The position numbers and the translations under genes are program-made. 64,000 nucleotides of DNA from Paenibacillus sp. EZ-K15 (GTDB lineage Bacteria; Bacillota; Bacilli; Paenibacillales; Paenibacillaceae): contig NZ_PDHM01000012.1 in NCBI RefSeq assembly GCF_002573715.1, forward strand, positions 692,791 to 756,790, given 5' to 3'. Positions 52,241 through 60,876 of the stretch are shown here, piece after piece; positions within the stretch are counted from its first letter, which is position 1, and each line of letters begins with the position of its first letter. The notes below the pieces were generated by a model, which was not told the DNA's origin, did not search any database, and saw only the letters and a list, made by a program, of their open reading frames with translations.

Positions 52241-53445
52241 ATATTCTCGTAATTAATGCAGGTAGTTCTTCACTGAAGTATCAACTGTACAATATGACGG
52301 ATGAATCCGTATTGGCAAAAGGCTTGGTTGAGCGGATCGGTATGGATTCCTCGATTCTGACGCATAAGCCGACGGGAAAACAGGATGTTACGGAAGTCAG
52401 CGAAATTCTGGAGCATACCACGGCGATCCGCAAAGTGCTGGGCATGCTTACAAACGAGGAGCACGGTGTGATCGATTCTATCGAAAGCATTCAGGCGGTT
52501 GGACACCGCGTAGTGCACGGGGGGGAATCTTTTAAAGAATCCGCGCTCGTTGACAGTGATGCCAAAGCGGAAATCCGTCGCTTGTTCGATTTGGCTCCGC
52601 TGCACAATCCCGCATCGATGATGGGGATTAAGGCAGCAGAAACCAATATGCCGGGCGTTCCGCAGGTCGTTGTATTTGATACGGCGTTCCATCAGACGAT
52701 GCCGGAGAAATCATACCTGTACGCTATTCCGAGAGTACTTTATAATAAATATAAAGTACGTCGTTACGGTGCGCACGGTACGTCCCACGCCTATGTCAGC
52801 CAGGCAGCGGCAGAATTCCTGAACAAGCCGCTGGAGGATCTGAAGATCATTACCTGTCATATCGGTAACGGTGCTTCCCTGACAGCAGTAAAAGGCGGGG
52901 AATCCATCGATACTTCCATGGGGATGACCCCGCTTGAAGGGCTCATGATGGGTACGCGCAGTGGTGATTTGGATCCGGCAATCGTACCGTTTGTTATGAA
53001 CAAGGAAGAGCTGACCGTCAATGAAGTGAACTCTATGCTGAACAAGCATAGCGGACTGTTGGCGATTTCCGGAATCAGCAGTGATATGCGCGAGATTACG
53101 GAAGGCATGGAAAAAGGCGATCCGAACTCCACGTTAGCTTTTGAGATGTATGAGTATCGTGTTCGTAAATACATCGGGTCTTACGCTGCTGCCATGAATG
53201 GCGTGGATGTCATCGTATTTACAGCGGGCGTCGGCGAGAATTCGATCGTCCTTCGTCAAAGAGTGCTTGAGCAGCTTACCTATCTCGGAGTAGAATTGGA
53301 TGAGGAGCTGAACAGCATTCGTTCCGGCGAGCCACGCCGTATTTCTGCGGCAAATTCGAAGGTCGAGGTACTTGTGATCCCTACCAACGAAGAACTGGTT
53401 ATTGCTCGGGATACGCATCGTATCGTACAAGCTTCCAACCGTTAA
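52237..53445 (+). CDS. ackA: Acetate kinase
   Basis: Interconverts acetyl phosphate + ADP and acetate + ATP. 402 residues: INAGSSSLKYQLYN (5-18), VGHRVVHGGESF (about 87), HGTSHAYVSQAAAEFL (about 179), CHIGNGASLTAV (about 206) and FTAGVGENS (about 327). Coupled to hbd by ATGA, which is not the usual stand-alone ackA layout of Bacillus; pta is not adjacent. Confidence 0.97.
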   Translation: MNILVINAGSSSLKYQLYNMTDESVLAKGLVERIGMDSSILTHKPTGKQDVTEVSEILEHTTAIRKVLGMLTNEEHGVIDSIESIQAVGHRVVHGGESFKESALVDSDAKAEIRRLFDLAPLHNPASMMGIKAAETNMPGVPQVVVFDTAFHQTMPEKSYLYAIPRVLYNKYKVRRYGAHGTSHAYVSQAAAEFLNKPLEDLKIITCHIGNGASLTAVKGGESIDTSMGMTPLEGLMMGTRSGDLDPAIVPFVMNKEELTVNEVNSMLNKHSGLLAISGISSDMREITEGMEKGDPNSTLAFEMYEYRVRKYIGSYAAAMNGVDVIVFTAGVGENSIVLRQRVLEQLTYLGVELDEELNSIRSGEPRRISAANSKVEVLVIPTNEELVIARDTHRIVQASNR

Positions 53446-53475
53446 ATAGTAGTGATATAAGGGAGAGATTTAAGC

Positions 53476-54771
53476 ATGGCCACCAAAAGTGTGATTCGTA
53501 ACGTCAACCAGCATGTCGGTGAGACCGTCACGATCGGCGCCTGGATCAACAACAAGCGTTCCAGCGGGAAGATTCAATTCCTGCAGCTTCGTGATGGCTC
53601 CGGATATATCCAGGGTGTTGTTGTGAAGAGCGAAGTATCCGAACAAGTATGGGATGACGCGAAAAGCCTGACACAAGAAAGCTCTTTGTATGTGACGGGT
53701 GTTATACGTGAAGAGCCGCGGAGCCAATCGGGTTATGAGATGACGGTTACCGGCATTGAAATTATACATCTTACGGAAAACTATCCGATTACGCCTAAAG
53801 AGCATGGTGTCGATTATTTGATGGACCATCGTCATCTGTGGCTTCGTACACAGAAACAACGTGCGATCATGGTGATCCGTGCTGAAATTATCCGTGCGGT
53901 TCAAGATTACTTTGATACCAACGGATTTACGCTTGTGGATCCGCCGATTTTGACCCCAACTTCCGCGGAGGGTACAACCAACCTGTTCCACACGAAGTAT
54001 TTTGATGAGGATGCCTATTTGACCCAGAGCGGACAGTTGTACATGGAAGCTGCCGCCATGGCGCTCGGTAAGGTATACTCGTTCGGGCCGACGTTCCGTG
54101 CCGAGAAGTCCAAAACCCGTCGTCACTTGATCGAGTTCTGGATGATTGAGCCAGAGATGGCCTTCACAGACCATGAGGAGAGCCTTCGCGTGCAGGAGCA
54201 GTTCATTAGTCATGTGGTGCAATCCGTGGTTAAAAACTGCCGCCAGGAGCTCGAAACGATCGGTCGCGACATTTCGAAGCTGGAGGCGATCCAGGCACCA
54301 TTCCCGCGGATTACGTACGATGAGGCTATTGAATTCCTGCATACGCAAGATTTTGATATTCCTTGGGGTGAAGACTTTGGCGCGCCACACGAAACAGCTA
54401 TTGCCGAGAAGTATGACAAACCGGTCTTTATTACGCATTACCCGGCGGGAATCAAGGCTTTCTATATGAAGCCGGATCCGAATCGTCCGGAAGTCGTACT
54501 TTGTGCGGATATGATCGCTCCGGAAGGTTATGGCGAGATTATTGGCGGATCGCAGCGGATAGACGATCCACAGCTGCTTGAAGAGCGCTTCAAGGAGCAT
54601 GATCTGTCGATGGAAACCTATCAATGGTATATGGATTTGCGTAAATACGGCACCGTGCCTCATTCCGGCTTCGGTTTAGGTCTTGAGCGTACCGTTGCCT
54701 GGATTTGCGGCTTGGACCATGTGCGTGAAACGATTCCGTTCCCACGGACCCTGTACCGGTTGTATCCGTAA
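53476..54771 (+). CDS. asnS: Asparaginyl-tRNA synthetase
   Basis: Class II aminoacyl-tRNA synthetase, 431 residues. N-terminal OB-fold (about 1-110, [20 protein letters not shown]), motif 2 [19 protein letters not shown] and motif 3 [25 protein letters not shown] precedes the ATG. Located before dnaD as in Bacillus. Confidence 0.97.
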   Translation: MATKSVIRNVNQHVGETVTIGAWINNKRSSGKIQFLQLRDGSGYIQGVVVKSEVSEQVWDDAKSLTQESSLYVTGVIREEPRSQSGYEMTVTGIEIIHLTENYPITPKEHGVDYLMDHRHLWLRTQKQRAIMVIRAEIIRAVQDYFDTNGFTLVDPPILTPTSAEGTTNLFHTKYFDEDAYLTQSGQLYMEAAAMALGKVYSFGPTFRAEKSKTRRHLIEFWMIEPEMAFTDHEESLRVQEQFISHVVQSVVKNCRQELETIGRDISKLEAIQAPFPRITYDEAIEFLHTQDFDIPWGEDFGAPHETAIAEKYDKPVFITHYPAGIKAFYMKPDPNRPEVVLCADMIAPEGYGEIIGGSQRIDDPQLLEERFKEHDLSMETYQWYMDLRKYGTVPHSGFGLGLERTVAWICGLDHVRETIPFPRTLYRLYP

Positions 54772-54789
54772 GCCGTGAGAGGTAAGTCT

Positions 54790-55539
54790 ATGGACCACGA
54801 CGGTAACGTGGACACGGATGTGAATGGCTGGACGGCCGGCGCCGCTGCCGGCATGAGCCAAGGAATGGCGATCATTCCTTATGCCTTGCTCCGGCATTAC
54901 CGGTCACTTGGGTTAAGCGACCGTGAAGCCATGCTGGTGATCCATTTGATTGGTTATCAGCAGGTGGAGTTCAAGACGTTTCCTTCGCTGGAGGAGCTTG
55001 CGGAAGTGACGGGGGCTCCCACCGGATTCATCGCTACCAGCTTGCAGCGCTTGATGAAGGTAGGGCTGATCGGAATTGATGAGTATGTGGACGAAACACA
55101 GGGGATTCATTACGAGCGCTACAATCTCCACGGATTGTATGAAAAGCTTGCTTCGTGCCTGGCTGAAGAGCACAAGGAAAAGACCCCTGATGGAACCAAG
55201 TTTGCGTCTCCGCTGTTGAATGCCCGTCCTGCTACCGACAAATCAACTGCATCGGGGAATCCCGTTCCTGAGAAGGAAGAGCGGAATTTGTTCACCATTT
55301 TCGAAAAAGAGTTTGGACGTCCGCTATCGCCCATGGAGCTGGAAACGATCTCCGGCTGGGTTGATGCGGATCGCTATCCGGACGAGTTGATCCTCTTGGC
55401 TTTGAAAGAAGCGGTGTTTGCGGGCAAACTGCATTTCCGCTACATTGACCGGATCCTGCTTGAATGGAGCCGCAATCGGGTGCGTACCGCACAGGATGCC
55501 AAGGCCTATACGCAGAAATTCAGAAATATCGGAAGATAG
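54790..55539 (+). CDS. dnaD: DNA replication initiation protein DnaD
   Basis: Primosome component that with DnaB/DnaI loads the replicative helicase. About 249 residues: N-terminal winged-helix DDBH1 domain (about 20-110, IPYALLRHYRSLGLSDREAM), a Lys/Ser-rich linker, and C-terminal DDBH2 domain with FGRPLSPMELETISGW and RYIDRILLEW (YxxxIxxxW motif). ATG 54790 has GAGAGG just upstream; GTG 54775 is an alternative. nth, next in B. subtilis, is missing. Confidence 0.93.
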   Translation: MDHDGNVDTDVNGWTAGAAAGMSQGMAIIPYALLRHYRSLGLSDREAMLVIHLIGYQQVEFKTFPSLEELAEVTGAPTGFIATSLQRLMKVGLIGIDEYVDETQGIHYERYNLHGLYEKLASCLAEEHKEKTPDGTKFASPLLNARPATDKSTASGNPVPEKEERNLFTIFEKEFGRPLSPMELETISGWVDADRYPDELILLALKEAVFAGKLHFRYIDRILLEWSRNRVRTAQDAKAYTQKFRNIGR

Positions 55540-55544
55540 ATGAG

Positions 55545-55573
55545 AAGCACGTCCGCTACGGGCGTGCTTTTTT
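55545..55573 (+). terminator. Terminator after dnaD
   Basis: AAGCACGTCC / GGGCGTGCTT with GCTAC loop (one G-U pair), then TTTTTT. Confidence 0.9.
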
Positions 55574-55686
55574 ATGTGTAATATCTATTCTATATATAAC
55601 GCAGTTTAAGTCCCATGATTAGCAGGAGACCGTCTCCGAATTGGCGAATGGATATAGTTGCAGCACGGCTAGAAGGGGAGTTGGAA

Positions 55687-56377
55687 ATGAGATATAAAGC
55701 GATTATTTTTGATCTGGATAACACGTTATTAGATTATAGTCAGAGTGAAAGGACATGTATGCAGCAGGCCCTGGAGCACTACCGGCTGCATGAGGAACTG
55801 ACGTGGGAGGAATTCTGGAGCACGTTTGGACCGATTAATTTTAATTATTGGATGAATCGAATTCAGAACAATCACGATATTAGGCAGGTGCTGGAGCATT
55901 CCTTTACGGATACCTTCCTGAGATTGAAACGGGAATTTCGTCAGTTCCGGGAGATTTCGGAAACCTACTGGGGGTTGTTTTGCAGTTCCAACCATATGGA
56001 GCCGAATGCCGATCTTATTTTGGAACACCTTCATGGCGATGTTGCGCTAGGGGTGATATCTAACGGCATTGGCGAAGCACAGCGTAAACGCCTGACAACA
56101 GGAGGATTGTTTCATTATTTTGACTCCTTTATCATTTCGGATGAGGTGAAGTGCTGGAAGCCGGACCCGGGAGATCTTTGAACTCGCTTTGCAGGAATTG
56201 GAGGTAGGTCCGGACGAGGTGCTGTACATAGGGGATTCGCTTACGGATGATTATGAAGGAGCAACGAGATCAGGAATTGATTTTTGTTATTATAATCGTC
56301 GGGGTGCCGTTTTAAGTGATCATCATCGACCTGATTATACGATCAGGGATCTCCTGGAAATTAAGGATCTGGCTTAG
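55687..56377 (+). pseudogene. YjjG-like HAD hydrolase with one frameshift
   Basis: The first frame starts MRYKAIIFDLDNTLLDYSQS (HAD motif I) and reads through GVISNG (motif II) and KCWKPDP (motif III Lys), then meets a stop at about 56179. The second frame continues EIFELALQELEVGPDEVL and YIGDSLTDDYEGA (motif IV) to 56377. Removing one G from CCCGGGAG near 56166-56171 restores KPDPEIFELAL, the standard HAD sequence. Intact length would be about 229 residues, YjjG-type nucleotidase. The shift is in a short G-run, so an assembly error is possible. Confidence 0.85.
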
Positions 56378-56404
56378 GAATCATCTTTGAAGGAGAATGA
56401 TCGA

Positions 56405-57061
56405 ATGAGATACAATCATATTCTATTTGATTTGGATGGCACTTTGACGGATCCGCGTGAAGGCATTACGAAAGCCGTGAAGTACGCACTCGGTAAACAT
56501 GGGATTAACGTAAGTGATCTTTCCGAGCTGGAATGTTTTATCGGTCCCCCGCTCCAGGCGACCTTCACCGAGAAATATCATTTTAGTGAGGCCGAGGCAT
56601 GGGAAGCCGTTCTTAGCTACCGTGAATATTACAAGGACACCGGTCTTTATGAAAATGAGGTATACGGCGGCATACGCGAATTATTGGATTTGCTGTTATC
56701 CCAAGGGCGCCGCTTGTATGTTGCTACCTCCAAACCTACGGTTTTTGCTGAAACGGTTCTAGAGCATTTTCAGCTTTCCGCTTATTTTTCCATGGTGTGT
56801 GGAAGCGAGCTGGACGGCACCCGGTCCGCCAAGACCGAAATCATTCAACATGTTCTGGATACGTGCCGTATTCAGACGCCTGGAGCCGTTATGATTGGAG
56901 ACCGAAAGCATGATCTGATTGGAGCGCGGAACTGCGGGATACACAGCATCGCTGCAGGCTATGGTTATGGTTCCGAGGAAGAGCTGGCGGCATGCCAGCC
57001 AACCTATTGTTTCAAAACCGTGGAGGAGATGTTTCGGTCGTTTGCCAGCTTAGCGGTTTGA
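56405..57061 (+). CDS. HAD-family phosphatase, phosphoglycolate-phosphatase-like
   Basis: 218 residues: ILFDLDGTLTDPREGI (motif I, about 6-21), VATSKP (motif II), KTEIIQHVL (motif III Lys) and MIGDRKHDLIGARNCG (motif IV). Resembles Gph/PpaX. AAGGAG lies nine bases before ATG 56405. Directly downstream of the broken HAD gene, a distinct paralog rather than its duplicate. Confidence 0.9.
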   Translation: MRYNHILFDLDGTLTDPREGITKAVKYALGKHGINVSDLSELECFIGPPLQATFTEKYHFSEAEAWEAVLSYREYYKDTGLYENEVYGGIRELLDLLLSQGRRLYVATSKPTVFAETVLEHFQLSAYFSMVCGSELDGTRSAKTEIIQHVLDTCRIQTPGAVMIGDRKHDLIGARNCGIHSIAAGYGYGSEEELAACQPTYCFKTVEEMFRSFASLAV

Positions 57062-57109
57062 AATCGGCTTGTAGATGAGACAGATCACTTCGATTTTTCG
57101 CGTAACATC

Positions 57110-57128
57110 GGTTATAATGGTCATAACC
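57110..57128 (+). promoter_or_regulatory. -10 box inside an inverted repeat
   Basis: GGTTAT (57110-57115) and ATAACC (57123-57128) flank AATGGTC; TATAAT (57113-57118) lies within. A regulator bound here would occlude the promoter of the small genes downstream. Confidence 0.4.
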
Positions 57129-57167
57129 AGTCGGAATGTCATAATTTGTGAAGGGAGGGGCATGATC

Positions 57168-57260
57168 ATGAAGGGAAGATTGACAGTCAGCTCTATGCAA
57201 AGTCTATTTGATGAACAACGGCGGTTGTTTGCATGGAGCGATGAGAAAGTTACCGCCTGA
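57168..57260 (+). CDS. Small ORF of 30 codons
   Basis: GGGAGGGG (57153-57160) lies seven bases before the ATG, an excellent site. The 30-residue peptide is charged (SLFDEQRRLFAWSDEK) and not hydrophobic. No family recognised; could be a real small protein or the remnant of a larger gene. Confidence 0.45.
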   Translation: MKGRLTVSSMQSLFDEQRRLFAWSDEKVTA

Positions 57261-57342
57261 TTACCTCGTGTAGAGAGGCCGTTTATCTAATGGACTTTGC
57301 ATCCTTAAAACCTTTATTTTAATTTTAAGGAGCAGAGCTACC

Positions 57343-57612
57343 ATGAAATATATAAACGCGGATATTATACTTCCAGAGGAACTGTTGAAGGAAGTACAGA
57401 AATATGTACAGGGCGGGATGGTGTACATCCCTAAACCTGAAGGATTACGCAAGAAATGGGGAGAAAACTCGGGCAGCCGGGTGTATTTGAAAAAAAGAAA
57501 CCTGGAAATCCGGCAGTTGTTTGCGTCGGGCGCTACGATTGACCAGCTTTCTTCTCAATTTTGTTTATCCTGCGATTCCATCAAGAAAATCGTATATACC
57601 AAAAACAAGTAA
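57343..57612 (+). CDS. CD3324-family small protein
   Basis: 89 residues. KYINADIILPEELLKEVQKY, VYIPKPEG and KKWGENSG followed by a C-terminal helix-turn-helix-like segment (IDQLSSQFCLSCDSIKKIVY) match the CD3324 family of small putative DNA-binding proteins. AAGGAG precedes the ATG by ten bases. Function unknown. Confidence 0.8.
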   Translation: MKYINADIILPEELLKEVQKYVQGGMVYIPKPEGLRKKWGENSGSRVYLKKRNLEIRQLFASGATIDQLSSQFCLSCDSIKKIVYTKNK

Positions 57613-57616
57613 TGCA

Positions 57617-57650
57617 AAGTCACATTGGACTGATTCTGATGTGGCTTTTT
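57617..57650 (+). terminator. Terminator after the CD3324-family gene
   Basis: AAGTCACAT / ATGTGGCTT stem with 13-base loop, then TTT. Confidence 0.7.
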
Positions 57651-57753
57651 CTTATGTATAAAAGTCATTTTAAACCAATCGTTATATAGAAGTGCAGATG
57701 CTGAGCAATTATAATCATTTAAGAACGTTCAAACCCATAGAGCAGGTGAGTTC

Positions 57754-58788
57754 ATGAATGATTTTTTTCAATTTGATACAGAAGAACAACGCTGTGCGCT
57801 GCTCGCAAGAGCCAAGAGGGTTGCGATATCGGCACTTCAGCAATATAACCTGAGATGGGTTGAGATTGAATTTATCGGTATTTCGGACACGATTACATAT
57901 CAAGTTAGGACAAACTTAGATGAAACATACTTGTTGAGAATTCATTCGGATCGACGGTCCAGTAATGAAATAGACCTGGAGCTTCAATTCCTGGATGCCC
58001 TTATTACCGCACGTATCAAAGTGCCGTCAGGTATAACCACTCCAAATGGATTAAGATTGTTGAAAATCGGTACGGAGCATGGATTCAGATCTCCTTATGT
58101 CACCGTGATGAAGTGGGTGGATGGTGTGCATGCCCATGAAAGACTTACAGAAGATCAAGCATATCAGGTAGGTGTCTTGATAGCCAGACTACATGAAGTG
58201 GCACTTGGCTTCGAAAGTTCTTCTGATTCCCGGAGACCCATATGGGGGATGAACAGCTATAGAGAAGCACTCGCCAAGTTGGAGCGATATGCAGGAACTT
58301 TTTTGTCAGAAGTCTCGTGGTCACTGTATCAACTCGCAGCTGAAAAAGTTTTAACCCAGCTTGATCAGATGAACGCTGATGATTGCAATTATGGCCTCAT
58401 TCATGCCGATTTACATCTGGGGAATGTGGTGTTTGAAGGTGGCCTTCCTCACCCGATTGATTTCGGTAGGTGTGGCTACGGTTTTTTTCATTACGATCTG
58501 GCAGCGGTCATGTTGTCACTTGTTCCGAACCAACGATTTAAAGTGCTACAAGGATATGAAAGCGTGCGGAAGTTGGGCTCGGATTATATTCAGTCTCTGG
58601 AGTGCTTTTTCATCATGATCATGATGGAGAATTATAGCCACCATGCCTCTAATCCAAGAGAGACAGAAAGTCTGAAGAGTGAGCAAATCTATGCGCTAGC
58701 CTATATCCGTGAATATTTAAGCGGGCGCCCGTTTCTGCTGAATGTGGTGGAGCCATTAGAAATAGATGATAAACCAATCTCTAGTTGA
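57754..58788 (+). CDS. Aminoglycoside-phosphotransferase-fold protein
   Basis: 344 residues of the APH/choline kinase-like family. The catalytic loop HADLHLGNVVF (about 219-229) and metal-binding IDFGRCGYG (about 237-245) are intact; N-lobe shows TYLLRIHSDR. The substrate is unknown: antibiotic resistance should not be assumed, since many such genes act on metabolites. Precedes a CPBP protease gene. Confidence 0.85.
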   Translation: MNDFFQFDTEEQRCALLARAKRVAISALQQYNLRWVEIEFIGISDTITYQVRTNLDETYLLRIHSDRRSSNEIDLELQFLDALITARIKVPSGITTPNGLRLLKIGTEHGFRSPYVTVMKWVDGVHAHERLTEDQAYQVGVLIARLHEVALGFESSSDSRRPIWGMNSYREALAKLERYAGTFLSEVSWSLYQLAAEKVLTQLDQMNADDCNYGLIHADLHLGNVVFEGGLPHPIDFGRCGYGFFHYDLAAVMLSLVPNQRFKVLQGYESVRKLGSDYIQSLECFFIMIMMENYSHHASNPRETESLKSEQIYALAYIREYLSGRPFLLNVVEPLEIDDKPISS

Positions 58789-58836
58789 TCCGGTCATTAT
58801 AGAAGGGTATCATGATATCATAATACGCGTTACAGA

Positions 58837-59676
58837 ATGGGTGAGAAAAGCTTGCAAGTAACGAATCGCCCAGGTGGATTTATCACCTGCTTCATCATCA
58901 TGATTGCCACCATCGTATGGGTTCAATGGACTTCATTCCTTCTATCCATGGCGTGGGGAATCGGACTGATCCTGTTGATATATACTTTGTCCAAGCTAAG
59001 AAGCTTACGAAAGATATCGATTCAAATAAGAGACACGGCCATAGTGGCGCTTATCATGGTGATAGGTTATATACTTTATCATTCTTTCGGTGAAATCATA
59101 AAAAATGGATTAGCAGGGCACGATGCCTGGGCCATCATACTATCGAGGTTAAGCCTGTTTCTATTTGTACTGCCGTTTGCGCTCGCGGCCATGTTGACGA
59201 AAGAAAAACCGTTATACCTCGCCATAGGTTCATGGGGGAAAACGATTTATTTTCCATGGATATTCAAAGGCCCGGTTAAGGATCCAATCTGGCGATTCAT
59301 GCTTATTTTCCTGGTTGTCATCTGTTCCATATTTTCATTCTTTATTGACTGGGGACAGCCGCAATTTCTCGTTCTTATCGGTTATGCACTATCATTCGCG
59401 CTGATCAATGCCGTCCTTGAGGAGCTGTTATGGCGCGGATACATACTTAGTCATTTTGTAAGTGGATTTGGTGAGCTGAAAGGACTCGTCATCGCCGGGG
59501 TTACCTTTGGTTTATACCATTACCACCTAGGTTTTTCGTGGTCGGTTTGTCTGCTGTTTTCAATCTTTGGTATCATGATGGGCGGCGTGGCTATTCGTTC
59601 GAAAGGTGTAGTTCCTGTGATGGTTATGCATTTTGTGATGAATGTTCTATTTGTTCTTAGCGGCATGATCCTGTAA
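58837..59676 (+). CDS. CPBP-family intramembrane metalloprotease
   Basis: 279 residues with about eight membrane segments. The CPBP/Abi catalytic motifs are EELLWRGYI (EExxxR, about 195-203) and FGLYHYHLGFSW (second His motif), with HFVMNVLF near the end. Homologs process prenylated proteins or mediate bacteriocin self-immunity; role here unknown. The ATG lacks a strong site, so the start may be a little downstream (TTG 58852). Confidence 0.83.
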   Translation: MGEKSLQVTNRPGGFITCFIIMIATIVWVQWTSFLLSMAWGIGLILLIYTLSKLRSLRKISIQIRDTAIVALIMVIGYILYHSFGEIIKNGLAGHDAWAIILSRLSLFLFVLPFALAAMLTKEKPLYLAIGSWGKTIYFPWIFKGPVKDPIWRFMLIFLVVICSIFSFFIDWGQPQFLVLIGYALSFALINAVLEELLWRGYILSHFVSGFGELKGLVIAGVTFGLYHYHLGFSWSVCLLFSIFGIMMGGVAIRSKGVVPVMVMHFVMNVLFVLSGMIL

Positions 59677-59683
59677 CTTTCCA

Positions 59684-59710
59684 AAGGGCGTCGATAGACG
59701 TTCTTTTTTT
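59684..59710 (+). terminator. Terminator after the CPBP gene
   Basis: AAGGGCGTC / GACGTTCTT with GATA loop (two G-U pairs), then seven Ts. Confidence 0.8.
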
Positions 59711-59788
59711 GTTTTACGGTATGGGTAGACTATGGGACAGGCTATGTTGGTCTTTTTTTAGATTATCCAAAATTTTTTTCGAAAAAAG

Positions 59789-59818
59789 TGCAGGGGCAGC
59801 TTTCAAAGCTGACGTCTA
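59789..59818 (+). promoter_or_regulatory. Possible ECF-type promoter with a perfect palindrome
   Basis: CGTCTA (59813-59818) resembles the -10 of ECF promoters (CGTCTA/CGTA); TGCAGG (59789-59794) is a weak -35 with an 18-base spacer. Between them lies a perfect 15-base palindrome CAGCTTTCAAAGCTG (59797-59811). Autoregulation of the ECF operon is typical, so a promoter here is expected. Confidence 0.4.
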
Positions 59819-59843
59819 TGTATTTGGGAAGGAGGGGAGAGTT

Positions 59844-60398
59844 ATTGATGCTGAAACGTTAATCACGCGCATCCTGCAAGGGGATCAAGAAGCCTTTCGG
59901 GAACTGGTGAACCATTACAGCCAGCACGTGTTCCATACGGCATACTCGGTCCTGCGGGATGCCAAGGAAGCGGAAGATGCGTCGCAGGAAGTGTTTATTC
60001 AAGTATACAAAGCTCTCCCCCAGTACCGATCTGAAGGGTTTAAAACCTGGATTACACGCATCACGCTAAATAAAGCGATTGATATGAAGAGGAAGCTTTC
60101 CCGTAAACCGCCGGAGCAGCTGCACGGCGAACATGATGAAGTGCTGGATAAACTCCCTTCCCGGGACGAAGACGTGGTTTCTCTGCTCGTACATAAGGAG
60201 AGAAGAGAGGAACTTCGAGAGAAAATTAAACAATTGCCGGACAATCACCGTGCCATTATAACGGCTTTTTATTTGGAAGAGAAAAACTACGAACAAATCG
60301 CAGTCGAGCTGGATGTCACGGTCAAGACGGTGGAATCGAAATTATACCGGGCCAGACAATGGATTCGGAAATCGTGGAAGGAGGAGGAATGGAAATGA
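59844..60398 (+). CDS. ECF sigma factor (second), start uncertain
   Basis: About 184 residues from the likely start. Region 2: YSVLRDAKEAEDASQEVFIQ and FKTWITRITLNKAID; region 4: IKQLPDNHRAIITAFYLEE and YEQIAVELDVTVKTVESKLY. SigW/SigV-like. The strongest ribosome-binding site (AAGGAGGGGAG, 59829-59839) is followed in frame only by ATT at 59844; the ATG at 59848 is out of frame and stops after four codons. Either ATT initiates, the start is a distant TTG/ATG (59709/59721), or one base is missing after ATGCTG, which would give M-L-E-T-L-I-T. Overlaps the anti-sigma-like gene by four bases. Confidence 0.85.
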   Translation: MDAETLITRILQGDQEAFRELVNHYSQHVFHTAYSVLRDAKEAEDASQEVFIQVYKALPQYRSEGFKTWITRITLNKAIDMKRKLSRKPPEQLHGEHDEVLDKLPSRDEDVVSLLVHKERREELREKIKQLPDNHRAIITAFYLEEKNYEQIAVELDVTVKTVESKLYRARQWIRKSWKEEEWK

Positions 60399-60853
60399 AC
60401 GTAAAGGGTAACGAGCTTAAGATGCTGACAGAACGATATGTTAGAGGAGAAGGCTCGGCAGAAGAACGGTCTTCTTATGAAGAGCTCATGTTATCGGATG
60501 ACAGCGTGCTGGAGATCTATACGCAGGTACTGGCGGAGCTTGATTCCGAACTCCCTAGCCTCTCAGACGCGGAAGCATTTACGCAGCAGGTGGTGGAACA
60601 CGAACAAATTAAGCCTTACACCCATAAAGCACCGCTGCGGATTCAGGAACGTCCGAAGCGATGGTACGAACGCGCGATCGTTCACTACACCATTGCCGCT
60701 TCCATTACCATGCTGTTCCTCTTCACCGGGGCATTTGACCGACTTCTTCCCGGCGATATGAACAGTGAGGTTCCATTGTCCGAAACACCTTCCTACAGTA
60801 AACAATGGGTGGAAAAAACAACCGGCTGGCTTGACCAGCTATTATCACGATAA
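60395..60853 (+). CDS. Putative anti-sigma factor
   Basis: 152 residues: cytoplasmic helical N-terminus (LTERYVRGEGSAEERSSYEE), one membrane segment (about 102-119, AIVHYTIAASITMLFLF) and a short external tail. No zinc-finger Cys/His pattern, unlike the other anti-sigma factor in this window. GGAGGAGGA precedes it; ATG 60389 is an alternative. Position and topology support the role; sequence family is not recognised. Confidence 0.75.
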   Translation: MNVKGNELKMLTERYVRGEGSAEERSSYEELMLSDDSVLEIYTQVLAELDSELPSLSDAEAFTQQVVEHEQIKPYTHKAPLRIQERPKRWYERAIVHYTIAASITMLFLFTGAFDRLLPGDMNSEVPLSETPSYSKQWVEKTTGWLDQLLSR

Positions 60854-60876
60854 GAAAAATGAAAGGAAGATGCCTT

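Noticed and set aside
57754..58788. Calling the phosphotransferase an aminoglycoside resistance gene
   Set aside because: Only the general kinase fold and motifs are visible; these occur in many metabolic kinases.
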